From contig NZ_CP163439.1 of assembly GCF_041052385.1 (NCBI RefSeq), positions 4,949,001 to 5,013,000 of the forward strand: 64,000 bases of DNA, written 5' to 3'. Origin of the DNA: Streptomyces sp. R28. GTDB lineage: Bacteria > Actinomycetota > Actinomycetes > Streptomycetales > Streptomycetaceae. The notes below the pieces were generated by a model. The model was not told where the DNA came from. It made no database searches and was given only the letters and a program-made list of their open reading frames with translations. Shown piece by piece: positions 31,182 to 38,730 of this stretch. Made by a program: the position numbers and the translations under genes. Each line of letters opens with the position of its first letter. The first letter of the stretch is position 1.

Positions 31182-32093
31182 TCAGCTCGTGAGCACCAGC
31201 TCCGAACTGATCGTCTCCCACAGTGCGCTGAACCACACATGCGACTGCTCCACGAACGTCATGTCCCGCAGCCCGGCCCCCTGCTCGAAGGCGAACAGCA
31301 ACGACTGGATGCCCGGGGCGTCGTACATCTCCAGGTACTGGTGGTCGATCTCCACCTCGCGGCGCGCCAGTGTGTAGTACGCGAAGAGCGCCTCCGTGCC
31401 GTTGAGCAGATACAGCTTCACCGGCGGTGTGAACGGCAGCGCGCGGAAGCTGACCTGTACATCGATACCGTGCGTGGCGCGCAGCGCCAGCAGGTTGTGC
31501 TGGAGCACCTGGCCCTGGGCGTTGCGCTGGGTGAGCCAGCGCCGGCGCAGCTCTTCGTCGGCGTCGTCGGCCGAGGCGTCCACCGGTGTCGGGAAGGCGA
31601 GCGAGATGTCGCGGCTCGGCAGCAGGATGCGGACGTCGACCTTGGCCGGTTTCAGCCGTCCGGCGTGGATCTGGCGGAGCGGCTCGCCGATGGCCAACGT
31701 GAGGGAGACCGAGGTCAGGCACAGGGCGTCGATCTCGACGTGCGGGGCCGCGAAGGCGGCGGCGATGCGCGGGCCGAGGGCCACCATGGTGGTCTGCGGT
31801 GGGGCTCCGGGGCCGGTCAGCGCCCTGCCGAGGTCGGGTGCGACGGTCGCCGGGGCCCCTTTGGACACGTTGGTGAGCAGACGCTCCGACTGCAGGATGC
31901 GCAGGGCCTGCCGTACCGCTCCGCGCTCGACGCCGAACTCGTCGGCCAGCCTGGCCTGGGTGGGCATGCGCTGGCCGGGGCGCAACTCGCCGGAGGTGAT
32001 CCGGGCGCGCAGCTCGTCGGCCACCTCCCGATGTGACTTCTGTGGCCGCTGTGAACTCTTCCGCCCATTGACGGAGACGGGTTTCGGCTCCAC
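31182..32093 (-). CDS. devE: GntR-like regulator DevE, paralogue of DevA
   Basis: A 303-residue protein with the same two domains as DevA: GntR winged helix at ~15-82 (LRARITSGELRPGQRMPTQARLADEFGVERGAVRQALRIL, split at QRMPTQAR) and a C-terminal domain with RILLPSRDIS, FRALPFTPPVKLYLLNGTEA, YYTLARREVE and WFSALWETI. It starts at GTG 32093 with TAGTGT (32100-32105) six bases upstream and no ribosome binding site. devA and devE are known as a duplicated pair with distinct developmental roles. The divergent partner is the mini-protein at 32273. Confidence 0.88.
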   Translation of the reverse strand: MEPKPVSVNGRKSSQRPQKSHREVADELRARITSGELRPGQRMPTQARLADEFGVERGAVRQALRILQSERLLTNVSKGAPATVAPDLGRALTGPGAPPQTTMVALGPRIAAAFAAPHVEIDALCLTSVSLTLAIGEPLRQIHAGRLKPAKVDVRILLPSRDISLAFPTPVDASADDADEELRRRWLTQRNAQGQVLQHNLLALRATHGIDVQVSFRALPFTPPVKLYLLNGTEALFAYYTLARREVEIDHQYLEMYDAPGIQSLLFAFEQGAGLRDMTFVEQSHVWFSALWETISSELVLTS

Positions 32094-32179
32094 GTCAAAA
32101 CACTACAACTTCCCGCCATCTTTGGGCAGTTCCGGGGAAGGTGGTTATAGGACGCTTCCAAGCGGTCATAAGTACAGTG

Positions 32180-32196
32180 AAGTTGGTCGCCAACTT
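32180..32196. promoter_or_regulatory. Palindrome AAGTTGG-TCG-CCAACTT, candidate Dev operator
   Basis: A perfect 7-3-7 palindrome between devE (start 32093) and the divergent mini-protein gene (start 32273). Its half-site AAGTTGG also occurs in the devA control region (30916-30922 and 30926-30932). Confidence 0.6.
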
Positions 32197-32272
32197 AGGC
32201 AACATGGTCAAACTTTTCGAGGGTTGGCCACCAGAGTGGGTTCTGTCGACCATCGCCTCGAAGGAGACCGGC

Positions 32273-32452
32273 ATGCCGCTCGTCTACCTCGCCGTCGCCG
32301 CACTCGCCATCGGATTCGAGCAGCTCGTCCAGTGGAAGTACGGGCCGATGGGCATCATCGCCTTCCTGGCGCTGTCCATCGGCCTCAAGGCAAAGAACAC
32401 CATGATCGGCGGCATCGGCGCGGTGATCCTCGTGATGCTGCTCGCCCACTAG
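32273..32452 (+). CDS. Small membrane protein of the dev locus, copy 2 (59 aa)
   Basis: GAAGGAG precedes ATG 32273. The 59-residue product begins MPLVYLAVAALAIGFEQLVQ and continues WKYGPMGIIAFLALSIGLKAK, ending in IGAVILVMLLAH. It is the paralogue of the protein at 30979: both have EQ..QWKYG..G, a hydrophobic segment, IG(I/L)KAK and a second hydrophobic segment. It is divergent from devE, as copy 1 is from devA. A hairpin follows the stop. Confidence 0.82.
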   Translation: MPLVYLAVAALAIGFEQLVQWKYGPMGIIAFLALSIGLKAKNTMIGGIGAVILVMLLAH

Positions 32453-32514
32453 GTCCTGTAGTCCAGGACCTGGCGACCAGGTTCGGCCGTCCGGGCTCCC
32501 TTCCGGAGGGGAGC
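32451..32514 (+). terminator. Two hairpins after the second mini-protein gene
   Basis: AGGTCCTG (32451-32458) / CAGGACCT (32464-32471) overlaps the stop codon, and GGCTCCC (32494-32500) / GGGAGCC (32508-32514) follows. Beyond them, 32560-32630 holds imperfect CACAGCC-ACAACC direct repeats. Confidence 0.6.
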
Positions 32515-32674
32515 CGGGAGCCCGGTCGGTCTGCACCAAAGGCACAGTCACAACTTCACATCGACAACCGAACAGCGAACCGCACAGCCACAACCGCATA
32601 CAGGCGCACAGCCCACAACCACAACTGAACAGCTCGCTACGGATGAGCAGACCTGCCGTCGGCAGAGAGGAGCG

Positions 32675-33934
32675 TCAGAAGATGTCCGGGCACCAAGGCC
32701 GCCTGGACGTACGCAGCAGGGCGTCGCCCACCCGGGCGGCGCCCGCTCGTTCTTCCCGCACCCGCCCCAGCGCGACGAGCCGCACCACGGACTCGTCACC
32801 GAGCCAGAGACGGCCCAGGTCGGCGACGTCGAGGGTGAGTTCGGCGGCAGCCGTGGTCGGCGTGCAGGACGCCCCGTCCGCCGACGCCTCCAGCAGATAC
32901 CGCCCGCCGGTCAGCCCACCCGCGTCCACGACCTCGAGCACCAGCGCCCCTTGCCCCTCGTACGTCCGCGCCTCCAACGCCCGTACGACGTCCAGGACCC
33001 GAACCCACAGCCAGTCCGCCAGCGTCGTGACCCGGGCGGCCCGCGGATCGGGCAGGTACAAGGGCAGCAGGTCGTCGGGGGCCCGCCAGCCGCTCTTCAC
33101 CGTGGTGATCCAGTCGATCGAGCACAGGTAGCGCCACAGGGCGCGCTCGGCGTCCGGGGTCGCCGCGATCAGCCAGTTCACGGTCGCCGTGTTCAACGGC
33201 TGCTTGCCGTCACCCCAGTGGTCGTCCGCCGTGTACGACACCAGCCCCTCGACCTCGCCGCCCGCCGACCGGTACACCGCGAAGAAGGGCTCGGTCCACG
33301 AGGCCCGGTCCAGGCGCAGCACCCCGGTGTTGACCAGCCACCAGCGCTCGTCCCGGTCGACGGCTCCCGGCTGGGCCCGCCGCACCCGCTCGAACAGCCC
33401 CGGGCCGGTCCTGCGTACGCCCGCCCCGTCCACGATGTCGATACGGCCGCCGCCGTCGGGCCCGGCCCACCTCGGGTCGAGGCCGGTCCGGGGAACGTCG
33501 ACGGTCCACTGGGCCGTCGACGTGGCGGGGCCGAAGCCGTAGCGGCCGTAGATCGGGTACTCCGCGGCGATCAGGGTCGCGACGACGTCCCCGCGTTCCT
33601 TCGCGGCGGCCAGGTCCTGGTCCATCATGCGGGTCAGCAGGCCACGGCGGCGGTGCGTGGCAGTGACCGTGACGTTGGAGATGGCGTCGGCGGGGACCGG
33701 GGCGCCGCCCACGGCGGTGATCTCCTGCGCGAACGACCGGAAGGTGGCGACGCAGCGGCCGGCGTCGAAAGCGCCGAGGGTGCGGGCCGGGACGATGTAC
33801 GAGCTGCGGTCCGCGACCTCCGCATCGGAGACGTCGGGGGTGCGCAGGAAGCCGGTGTTCAGGGCCCTGATCCAGCCGGGGATGTCGGCCTCGGCGACCG
33901 GGCGGACGTCGATGTGGGGTTCGGGACGGCTCAT
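32675..33934 (-). CDS. Eis-type GNAT N-acetyltransferase
   Basis: A 419-residue protein with the three-part Eis layout: an N-terminal GNAT domain with acetyl-CoA loop VTVTATHRRRGLLTRMM, followed by AAEYPIYGRYGFGPAT; a second degenerate GNAT domain (WWLVNTGVLRLD...VEGLVSYTA...TATVNWLIA); and an SCP2-like C-terminal domain ending in the free carboxylate WCPDIF that acts as catalytic base in Eis. Eis enzymes acetylate multiple amines of aminoglycosides and other substrates. The role here is unknown. Confidence 0.9.
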   Translation of the reverse strand: MSRPEPHIDVRPVAEADIPGWIRALNTGFLRTPDVSDAEVADRSSYIVPARTLGAFDAGRCVATFRSFAQEITAVGGAPVPADAISNVTVTATHRRRGLLTRMMDQDLAAAKERGDVVATLIAAEYPIYGRYGFGPATSTAQWTVDVPRTGLDPRWAGPDGGGRIDIVDGAGVRRTGPGLFERVRRAQPGAVDRDERWWLVNTGVLRLDRASWTEPFFAVYRSAGGEVEGLVSYTADDHWGDGKQPLNTATVNWLIAATPDAERALWRYLCSIDWITTVKSGWRAPDDLLPLYLPDPRAARVTTLADWLWVRVLDVVRALEARTYEGQGALVLEVVDAGGLTGGRYLLEASADGASCTPTTAAAELTLDVADLGRLWLGDESVVRLVALGRVREERAGAARVGDALLRTSRRPWCPDIF

Positions 33935-34052
33935 GGGGCCACGGTAGGTGGGCGGGCGCGGGGTGTCGCCGAGTTTTCCCGGTCCCCGCCCCGCCCCCCG
34001 CCCCTTTCTTCCACAGCCTGTGGATGAGGCCGGCCAGGCACTGTGACAGGGC

Positions 34053-34676
34053 CTAGGTCAGCAGGTCGTCCACCTGCGCCTCACCTTCCCGGTATCGGCG
34101 CGTGATCTCCGCGCTGCAGTCGTCGGCCGTCCGCTGCAACCGCTGGCGGCGCCCCGACACCTGCTGCTCGTAGCGCACGAGACGCCCCATCGCGGTCTCC
34201 AGCTCGACATCCGTACGCGCCTGGAGGTCCGACAGCTCCACCTCGGCCAGCATCTCCGTCGCCAGCCGCCGGTACTCCTCGCTCTGCGGTGTGCCCAGCG
34301 TGACATGCCGGGCCGAGGAGCGGTGGCGCGCCGGGGCGTCGGTCAGGATCTCCGACAGGCGCTCCACGACGGACGCCGCCCCCGCCGGAGAACGCCGTGC
34401 CAGCTCCGCCCGCAGGATGTCGATGCGCCCCTGCAGCAGTCGTCGTAGATAACTCAGGTCCGCCTCGTCGCGCTGTGCGTCCCGACGCAGGGTGCGCAGC
34501 TCTGGCAGGCTGAGCACGGTCAGATCGTGCTCGGGCGGTTCCACGGGCAGCCGCGGAGCCGGACCAGGGCCCGGATCGTCGGCGGTGCGCTGCGTGGGCG
34601 GCCTGAGGCCGTCCAGTTGACCCGCGTGGGTCCACAGGACAACCCCGGGCGGCTGCCCGGTACTCGGTGTGCTCAT
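34053..34676 (-). CDS. rsiG: c-di-GMP-dependent anti-sigma factor RsiG (partner of WhiG)
   Basis: A 207-residue protein with a disordered Pro-rich start and a long antiparallel helical hairpin. Two copies of the c-di-GMP signature E(x3)S(x2)R(x3)Q(x3)D are present: E71-S75-R78-Q82-D86 (EADLSYLRRLLQGRID) and E170-S174-R177-Q181-D185 (EQQVSGRRQRLQRTAD). This twin motif defines RsiG, which with a c-di-GMP dimer sequesters the sporulation sigma factor WhiG. Residues ~105-150 form the connecting segment. It is divergent from dtd, in the same region as devA/devE, so several developmental regulators sit together here. Confidence 0.93.
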   Translation of the reverse strand: MSTPSTGQPPGVVLWTHAGQLDGLRPPTQRTADDPGPGPAPRLPVEPPEHDLTVLSLPELRTLRRDAQRDEADLSYLRRLLQGRIDILRAELARRSPAGAASVVERLSEILTDAPARHRSSARHVTLGTPQSEEYRRLATEMLAEVELSDLQARTDVELETAMGRLVRYEQQVSGRRQRLQRTADDCSAEITRRYREGEAQVDDLLT

Positions 34677-34834
34677 ATGCCTCTACCGTCCCCTCGACCG
34701 GCTGTGGGAAGCATCGTGCCATCACAACTGGCCACTATGTGACCGAGTGCCCATGAACAGCCCCAGATGGGGGCTTAAGGATCAAAAAAGAAGCCCCTTA
34801 CGAGGCACTTTCCCGCACACGGCATGATGGCGGC

Positions 34835-35260
34835 ATGCGAGCTGTGGTGCAGAGGGTGGACGGCGCGAGTGTCGTCGTGGACGGCGAGACGGTCGGGGAG
34901 ATCGCGGGCGAGGGGCTGTGCGTCCTCGTCGGGGTCACGCACGAGGACACCAAGGAGAAGGCGGCCCAACTCGCCCGCAAGCTCTGGTCGGTCCGCATGC
35001 TGCACGACGAGAAGTCCTGCAGCGACATCGACGCCCCGCTCCTCGTCATCAGCCAGTTCACCCTCTACGGCGACGCCCGCAAGGGCCGCCGCCCCACCTG
35101 GAACGCCGCCGCCCCCGGCGACGTGGCCGAGCCCCTCGTGGACGAGGTGGTGGCCCAACTCCGCGCCCTGGGCGCCACGGTGGCGACGGGCCGCTTCGGC
35201 GCCCGGATGCGGGTGTCCCTGACGAACGACGGCCCGTTCACCGTGCTCCTGGAGATCTGA
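34835..35260 (+). CDS. dtd: D-aminoacyl-tRNA deacylase
   Basis: A 141-residue protein of standard length. MRAVVQRVDGASV at the start, the active-site SQFTLYGDARKGRRP and the cross-subunit Gly-cisPro motif in LTNDGPFTVLLEI are intact. It frees D-amino acids mis-attached to tRNA, as a cytoplasmic dimer. It converges on ygfZ with a 10-bp gap. Upstream, AGCCCC-AGAT-GGGGCT (34760-34775) can form a small hairpin in the region divergent from rsiG. Confidence 0.96.
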   Translation: MRAVVQRVDGASVVVDGETVGEIAGEGLCVLVGVTHEDTKEKAAQLARKLWSVRMLHDEKSCSDIDAPLLVISQFTLYGDARKGRRPTWNAAAPGDVAEPLVDEVVAQLRALGATVATGRFGARMRVSLTNDGPFTVLLEI

Positions 35261-35270
35261 GGCCCAGACC

Positions 35271-36236
35271 TCAGGGCTCTACGACGACCTCCTGCGCCGC
35301 AGCCGTGTCCCCCGCCACCAGCCGAGCGTCCGCCGGCACGTTCCGCTTCACCAGCGCGAGCGCGACCGGGCCCAGCTCGTGGTGCCGTACCGACGTCGTG
35401 ATGAAGCCGATCTTGCGGCCGTCGGGGCCCTCGTCGGCCAGTCGGATCTCCGTACCGTGCGGGGGCAGGTGGACCTCGCTGCCGTCCAGGTGCAGAAAGA
35501 CCAGCCGACGCGGCGGCTTGCCGAGGTTCTGCACCCGGGCCACCGTCTCCTGGCCCCGGTAGCAGCCCTTCTGCAGATGCACCGCGCTGCCGATCCAGCC
35601 CAGCTCGTGCGGGATGGTGCGGTGGTCGGTCTCGAAGCCGAGGCGGGGGCGGTGGTGTTCGACGCGCAGTGCCTCGTACGCCAGGATCCCGGCCGCCGGG
35701 CCGGCCTTCCCCGCATACGACTCCAGGTCGGCACGCGGCAGGAACAGATCACGGCCGTGCGCCGTCTCGCGTACGGCGACGCCCTCGGGCACCTCGGCGA
35801 TGGACCCGGCGGGCAGGTGCACGAGCGCGAACTCGGCGGTCCGGTCGGCGACTTCGACCTGGTAGAAGAACTTCATCGACTCCAGGTACGCGATCAGCGC
35901 CTCCTGGGTGCCGGGCTCGACATGGGCCCAGACCGTCGTGCCGTCGTCGACGAGATACAGCGCGTGCTCGATGTGGCCGTGCGCGGAGAGGATCAGCGCC
36001 TCGGTGGCCTCGCCGACCGGGAGGTCGCTGACGTGCTGGGTGAGCAGCAGGTGCAGCCAGCTCAGCCGGTCCTGGCCGGTGACGGTGAGGACTCCGCGGT
36101 GCGAGAGGTCGACGAAACCGGCGCCGTCGGCGAGGGCGCGCTGCTCGCGGAACAGTTCGCCGTAGTGCGCGGCGACGCCTTCGTCCACGCCCTCGGCAGG
36201 CACGGCGCCGGGCAGGGTCAGCAGGGGGCTCTTCAT
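35271..36236 (-). CDS. ygfZ: Folate-binding YgfZ/GcvT-like protein
   Basis: A 321-residue protein. The GcvT-like tetrahydrofolate fold is seen in FVDLSHRGVLTVTGQDRLSW and the family signature KGCYRGQETVARVQNLGKPP (K-G-C-Y-x-G-Q-E) is complete, including the conserved Cys. YgfZ/IBA57 proteins help repair or assemble iron-sulfur clusters such as that of MiaB. It starts 10 bp after the nur stop and is probably co-transcribed with nur. Confidence 0.92.
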   Translation of the reverse strand: MKSPLLTLPGAVPAEGVDEGVAAHYGELFREQRALADGAGFVDLSHRGVLTVTGQDRLSWLHLLLTQHVSDLPVGEATEALILSAHGHIEHALYLVDDGTTVWAHVEPGTQEALIAYLESMKFFYQVEVADRTAEFALVHLPAGSIAEVPEGVAVRETAHGRDLFLPRADLESYAGKAGPAAGILAYEALRVEHHRPRLGFETDHRTIPHELGWIGSAVHLQKGCYRGQETVARVQNLGKPPRRLVFLHLDGSEVHLPPHGTEIRLADEGPDGRKIGFITTSVRHHELGPVALALVKRNVPADARLVAGDTAAAQEVVVEP

Positions 36237-36246
36237 ATGCCTAAGC

Positions 36247-36684
36247 CTACGACTCGGTAGTTGAACTCTTCAGGGAGCAGTCCTTGCAGCGACCGAAGAT
36301 CGCGAAGTGCTTCATGTCGGTCTCGAAGCCGAAGGTCCGGCTCAGCTTGGCCGTGAACTCGGCGGCCACCTGGACGTCCGCCTCGATGACGTTGTCACAG
36401 TCCCGGCAGACCAGGTGGATGTGGTGGTGCCGGTCGGCGAGGTGATACGTCGGCGCACCGTGCCCGAGGTGGGCGTGACTGACCAGCCCGAGTTCCTCCA
36501 GGAGCTCCAGGGTCCGGTACACGGTGGAAATGTTGACCCCCGACGCCGTCTTCCTCACTTCCACGAGGATGTCGTCGGGGGTCGCATGCTCCAGGGTGTC
36601 CACAGCTTCGAGGACAAGCTGGCGCTGCGGCGTCAGCCGGTAGCCGCGCTGCCTGAGGTCGCTCTTCCAGTCGGTGCTCACCAC
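36247..36684 (-). CDS. nur: Nickel-responsive Fur-family repressor Nur
   Basis: A 145-residue protein with the same length as S. coelicolor Nur. All the metal ligands I remember from the Nur structure are present: Ni site His70, His72, His126; M site His33, His86, His88, His90. The C-terminal CRDC/CKDC pairs (residues 93-96, 133-136) are also there. The winged helix is LRQRGYRLTPQRQLVLEAV ... NISTVYRTLELLEELGLV. Nur represses Ni uptake genes and iron superoxide dismutase. The start GTG 36684 has TAGACT six bases upstream and no ribosome binding site (leaderless). Confidence 0.95.
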   Translation of the reverse strand: MVSTDWKSDLRQRGYRLTPQRQLVLEAVDTLEHATPDDILVEVRKTASGVNISTVYRTLELLEELGLVSHAHLGHGAPTYHLADRHHHIHLVCRDCDNVIEADVQVAAEFTAKLSRTFGFETDMKHFAIFGRCKDCSLKSSTTES

Positions 36685-36715
36685 ACTGGAAGTCTAGAGC
36701 TACTCGAACAGCCGC

Positions 36716-37291
36716 CTACTTGAAGAAGGCGATGCCGTCGTCCGGCATATCGTCGGGCAGGGCCTTGGCCCAGCGCTCGACCTCCTCCGGGGTGACGACC
36801 TTCTTCAGGTGAGCCGACATGTAGGGGCGCAGCTCGACCTCGGGGGTCTGCTTCTCGCCGACCCACATCAGGTCGCTCTTGACGTAGCCGTAGAGCCGCT
36901 TGCCCCCGGTGTAGGGGCCGGAGGCGGCGGTCCGCGCCACGGCGTCCGTCACCAGGTCGATCTGCGGCTTCTTGTCGGCGAGCTCGCCGTACCAGATCTC
37001 GACGACGCCGTCGTCGCGGACCATCGTGACCTCGACCTTGCGGTCGGCGTCGATCCGCCAGAAGCCGTGCTCGGACTCCAGCGGCTTCACCTTGTTGCCG
37101 TCGTTGTCCAGCACCCAGGTGTGGGACTGGTACTCCAGGAAGTCCCGGCCGTCGTGCGTGAAGGCGACCTCCTGGCCGAAGTTGCACTTCTCGGAGCCGG
37201 GGAAGTCGTGCACACCCGCACCCGCCCAGTTGCCGAGCAGGAAGGCGAGGGGGACGAGGTCCTTGTGGAGGTCGGACGGGATCTCGATCAT
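36716..37291 (-). CDS. Nitrobindin-family heme-binding beta-barrel protein
   Basis: A 191-residue protein of the FABP-like/nitrobindin family (DUF1794). The barrel entrance motif LLGNWAGAGVHDFPG (GxWxGxG) is at residues 19-33, and the strand W-rich motif ESEHGFWRID follows. His161 in YMSAHLKKV is in the position of the proximal heme ligand of mycobacterial nitrobindin. Members bind ferric heme and can act on peroxynitrite. It is 31 bp upstream of nur on the same strand, but nur has its own promoter. Confidence 0.88.
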   Translation of the reverse strand: MIEIPSDLHKDLVPLAFLLGNWAGAGVHDFPGSEKCNFGQEVAFTHDGRDFLEYQSHTWVLDNDGNKVKPLESEHGFWRIDADRKVEVTMVRDDGVVEIWYGELADKKPQIDLVTDAVARTAASGPYTGGKRLYGYVKSDLMWVGEKQTPEVELRPYMSAHLKKVVTPEEVERWAKALPDDMPDDGIAFFK

Positions 37292-37327
37292 GAGCAGCTC
37301 AGAAGCCTCGTACGTCGGTGATGGCGG

Positions 37328-37426
37328 TCAGCGCTGGCCCTGGTACAGCTTCTTCACGGTCAGACCGGCGAAGGCGAGAACGCCGACGGCGACCAGGACC
37401 AGCAGGACTTCGAAGAAGATCTCCAC
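37328..37426 (-). CDS. 32-residue single-span membrane protein
   Basis: GAGGAGCACCCC precedes GTG 37426, giving a ribosome binding site at good spacing. The product has a hydrophobic helix (FFEVLLVLVAVGVLAFAGLTV) and a short basic tail KKLYQGQR. The acidic residue at position 2 and the positive tail suggest an N-out or N-in single span typical of small conserved membrane peptides. It lies between the nitrobindin gene and the divergent DsrE gene. Function unknown. Confidence 0.7.
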   Translation of the reverse strand: MEIFFEVLLVLVAVGVLAFAGLTVKKLYQGQR

Positions 37427-37607
37427 GGGGTGCTCCTCGATTGAGCGCGGGGAATGCTTTGCGTACACAGGGCCGGGCCCCAGCTTACGCGGCCGGGCAC
37501 CGGCCCTCTGTGTGAGGTACGCCCTCGCGGGGCCGGTCGAGCGGCCGGCGCTGCGCGGGCGCGCGCTCGACATCCCGGGTCGCCGGGCCGTTGACTACGA
37601 TTCCGTC

Positions 37608-37970
37608 ATGGCGAAGAAGCTCGTGATCAAGGTGACGGCGGGGGCCGATGCCCCCGAACGCTGCTCGCAGGCGTTCACGGTGGCTGCGGTGGCCGTGGCC
37701 AGCGGCGTCGACGTCTCCGTGTGGCTGACCGGCGAGTCCGCCTGGTTCGCCCTGCCGGGTCGGGCCGCCGAGTTCGAGCTCCCGCACGCGGCCCCGCTCC
37801 CCGACCTGATCGACTCGATCCTCGCGACCGGCCGCCTCACCCTGTGCACCCAGTGCGCGGCCCGCCGGGACATCACCGAGAAGGACGTCATCGAGGGGGT
37901 CCGCATCGCGGGCGCGCAGGTGTTCGTACAGGAGGCACTCGGGGACGGGACGCAGGCGCTCGTCTACTGA
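37608..37970 (+). CDS. DsrE/DsrF-like sulfur-relay-fold protein
   Basis: A 120-residue protein with the DsrE fold: KLVIKVTAGADAPERCSQAF, VAVASGVDVSVWLTGES, then LTLCTQCAARRDI and DVIEGVRIAGAQVFVQEAL. Cysteines at 19 and in LCTQC are candidate persulfide carriers. A cytoplasmic role in sulfur transfer is inference from the fold. ATG 37608 lacks a ribosome binding site; TACGAT at 37596-37601, six bases upstream, suggests a leaderless mRNA. Confidence 0.85.
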   Translation: MAKKLVIKVTAGADAPERCSQAFTVAAVAVASGVDVSVWLTGESAWFALPGRAAEFELPHAAPLPDLIDSILATGRLTLCTQCAARRDITEKDVIEGVRIAGAQVFVQEALGDGTQALVY

Positions 37971-38004
37971 ACCCCGCCCCGGAACCCCCGCTACCGTCCC
38001 TCTC

Positions 38005-38271
38005 CTACTGGGACCGCGGTCGCTTCTTGCCGTCCAGCTCGTCCCACCACTCGTCGGACTTGGGGTCGCCGGACGGGTCGTCCCACCAGCGGTCGTCCGG
38101 CCCTCGCCGGTTGGCGACCATCGCGGCGAGCGGCGGGATGACCATGGCCACCACGCACATCCCCACGGCCACCGGAACCGACCAGAGACGCACGACGGCC
38201 CAGGCCAGGACGAAGAGCGTGATGCAGGTCCCCATCATGGCGAAGTAGAGGTGACGTCGCCGTGCGTACAT
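38005..38271 (-). CDS. DUF3099 family membrane protein
   Basis: An 88-residue protein: MYARRRHLYFAMMGTC, two membrane helices (MMGTCITLFVLAWAVVRL and VPVAVGMCVVAMVIPPLAAMV) and an acidic Trp-rich tail (RWWDDPSGDPKSDEWWDEL). This is the DUF3099 layout. The start is ATG 38271; a second ATG 45 bases upstream overlaps the terminator of the next gene and is less likely. Function unknown. Confidence 0.8.
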   Translation of the reverse strand: MYARRRHLYFAMMGTCITLFVLAWAVVRLWSVPVAVGMCVVAMVIPPLAAMVANRRGPDDRWWDDPSGDPKSDEWWDELDGKKRPRSQ

Positions 38272-38300
38272 GGGTCCAGGGTAGGTCGGGCAGGCAGCCA

Positions 38301-38356
38301 TGCCGAAGGGCCGCACCCCAGGTGTCCAACCCGTGGGGTGCGGCCCCTCTTCGGCA
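38301..38356 (-). terminator. Long hairpin terminator of the sseA-DUF1416 operon
   Basis: GGGCCGCACCCCA (38308-38320) / TGGGGTGCGGCCC (38334-38346), with outer arms TGCCGAA / TTCGGCA. It sits 24 bp past the DUF1416 stop. Confidence 0.85.
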
Positions 38357-38379
38357 GCTGTTCGGCTGCTGAGGTTCGC

Positions 38380-38670
38380 TCAGACCGCGATCGCGACCTC
38401 GGCGAGCGCGCCCTTCTCGGCGACGACGACCGTACGGTCGGCGGTGCCGCCGGGGACGAGTGCACGCAGGGTCCAGGTGCCCTCGGCCGCGTAGAAGCGG
38501 AACTGGCCCGTGGCGGAGGTGGGGACCTCCGCGGTGAACTCGCCGGTCGAGTCCAGCAGACGGACGTAGCCCGTCACCGGCTCGCCGTCGCGGGTCACCT
38601 GACCCTGGATCGTGGTCTCACCGGGCTTGATCGTCGAGGCGTCGGGGCCGCCGGCCTTCGCTCCACACAT
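38380..38670 (-). CDS. DUF1416 family protein (SseC-like)
   Basis: A 96-residue protein starting MCGAKAGGPDAS, with an Ig-like/carboxypeptidase-regulatory beta fold: TTIQGQVTRDGEPVTGYVRL and TGQFRFYAAEGTWTLRALVPG. The conserved Cys2 is typical of the family. It follows sseA after 60 bp on the same strand and is almost always paired with it in actinobacteria, hence a role near sulfur transfer is inferred. Confidence 0.9.
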   Translation of the reverse strand: MCGAKAGGPDASTIKPGETTIQGQVTRDGEPVTGYVRLLDSTGEFTAEVPTSATGQFRFYAAEGTWTLRALVPGGTADRTVVVAEKGALAEVAIAV

Positions 38671-38730
38671 GTCTTTCTCCAAGAGGGGTCTGACCGGAAG
38701 GAAGGCCGGTCGGGATTTGCTGGCTGGGTC

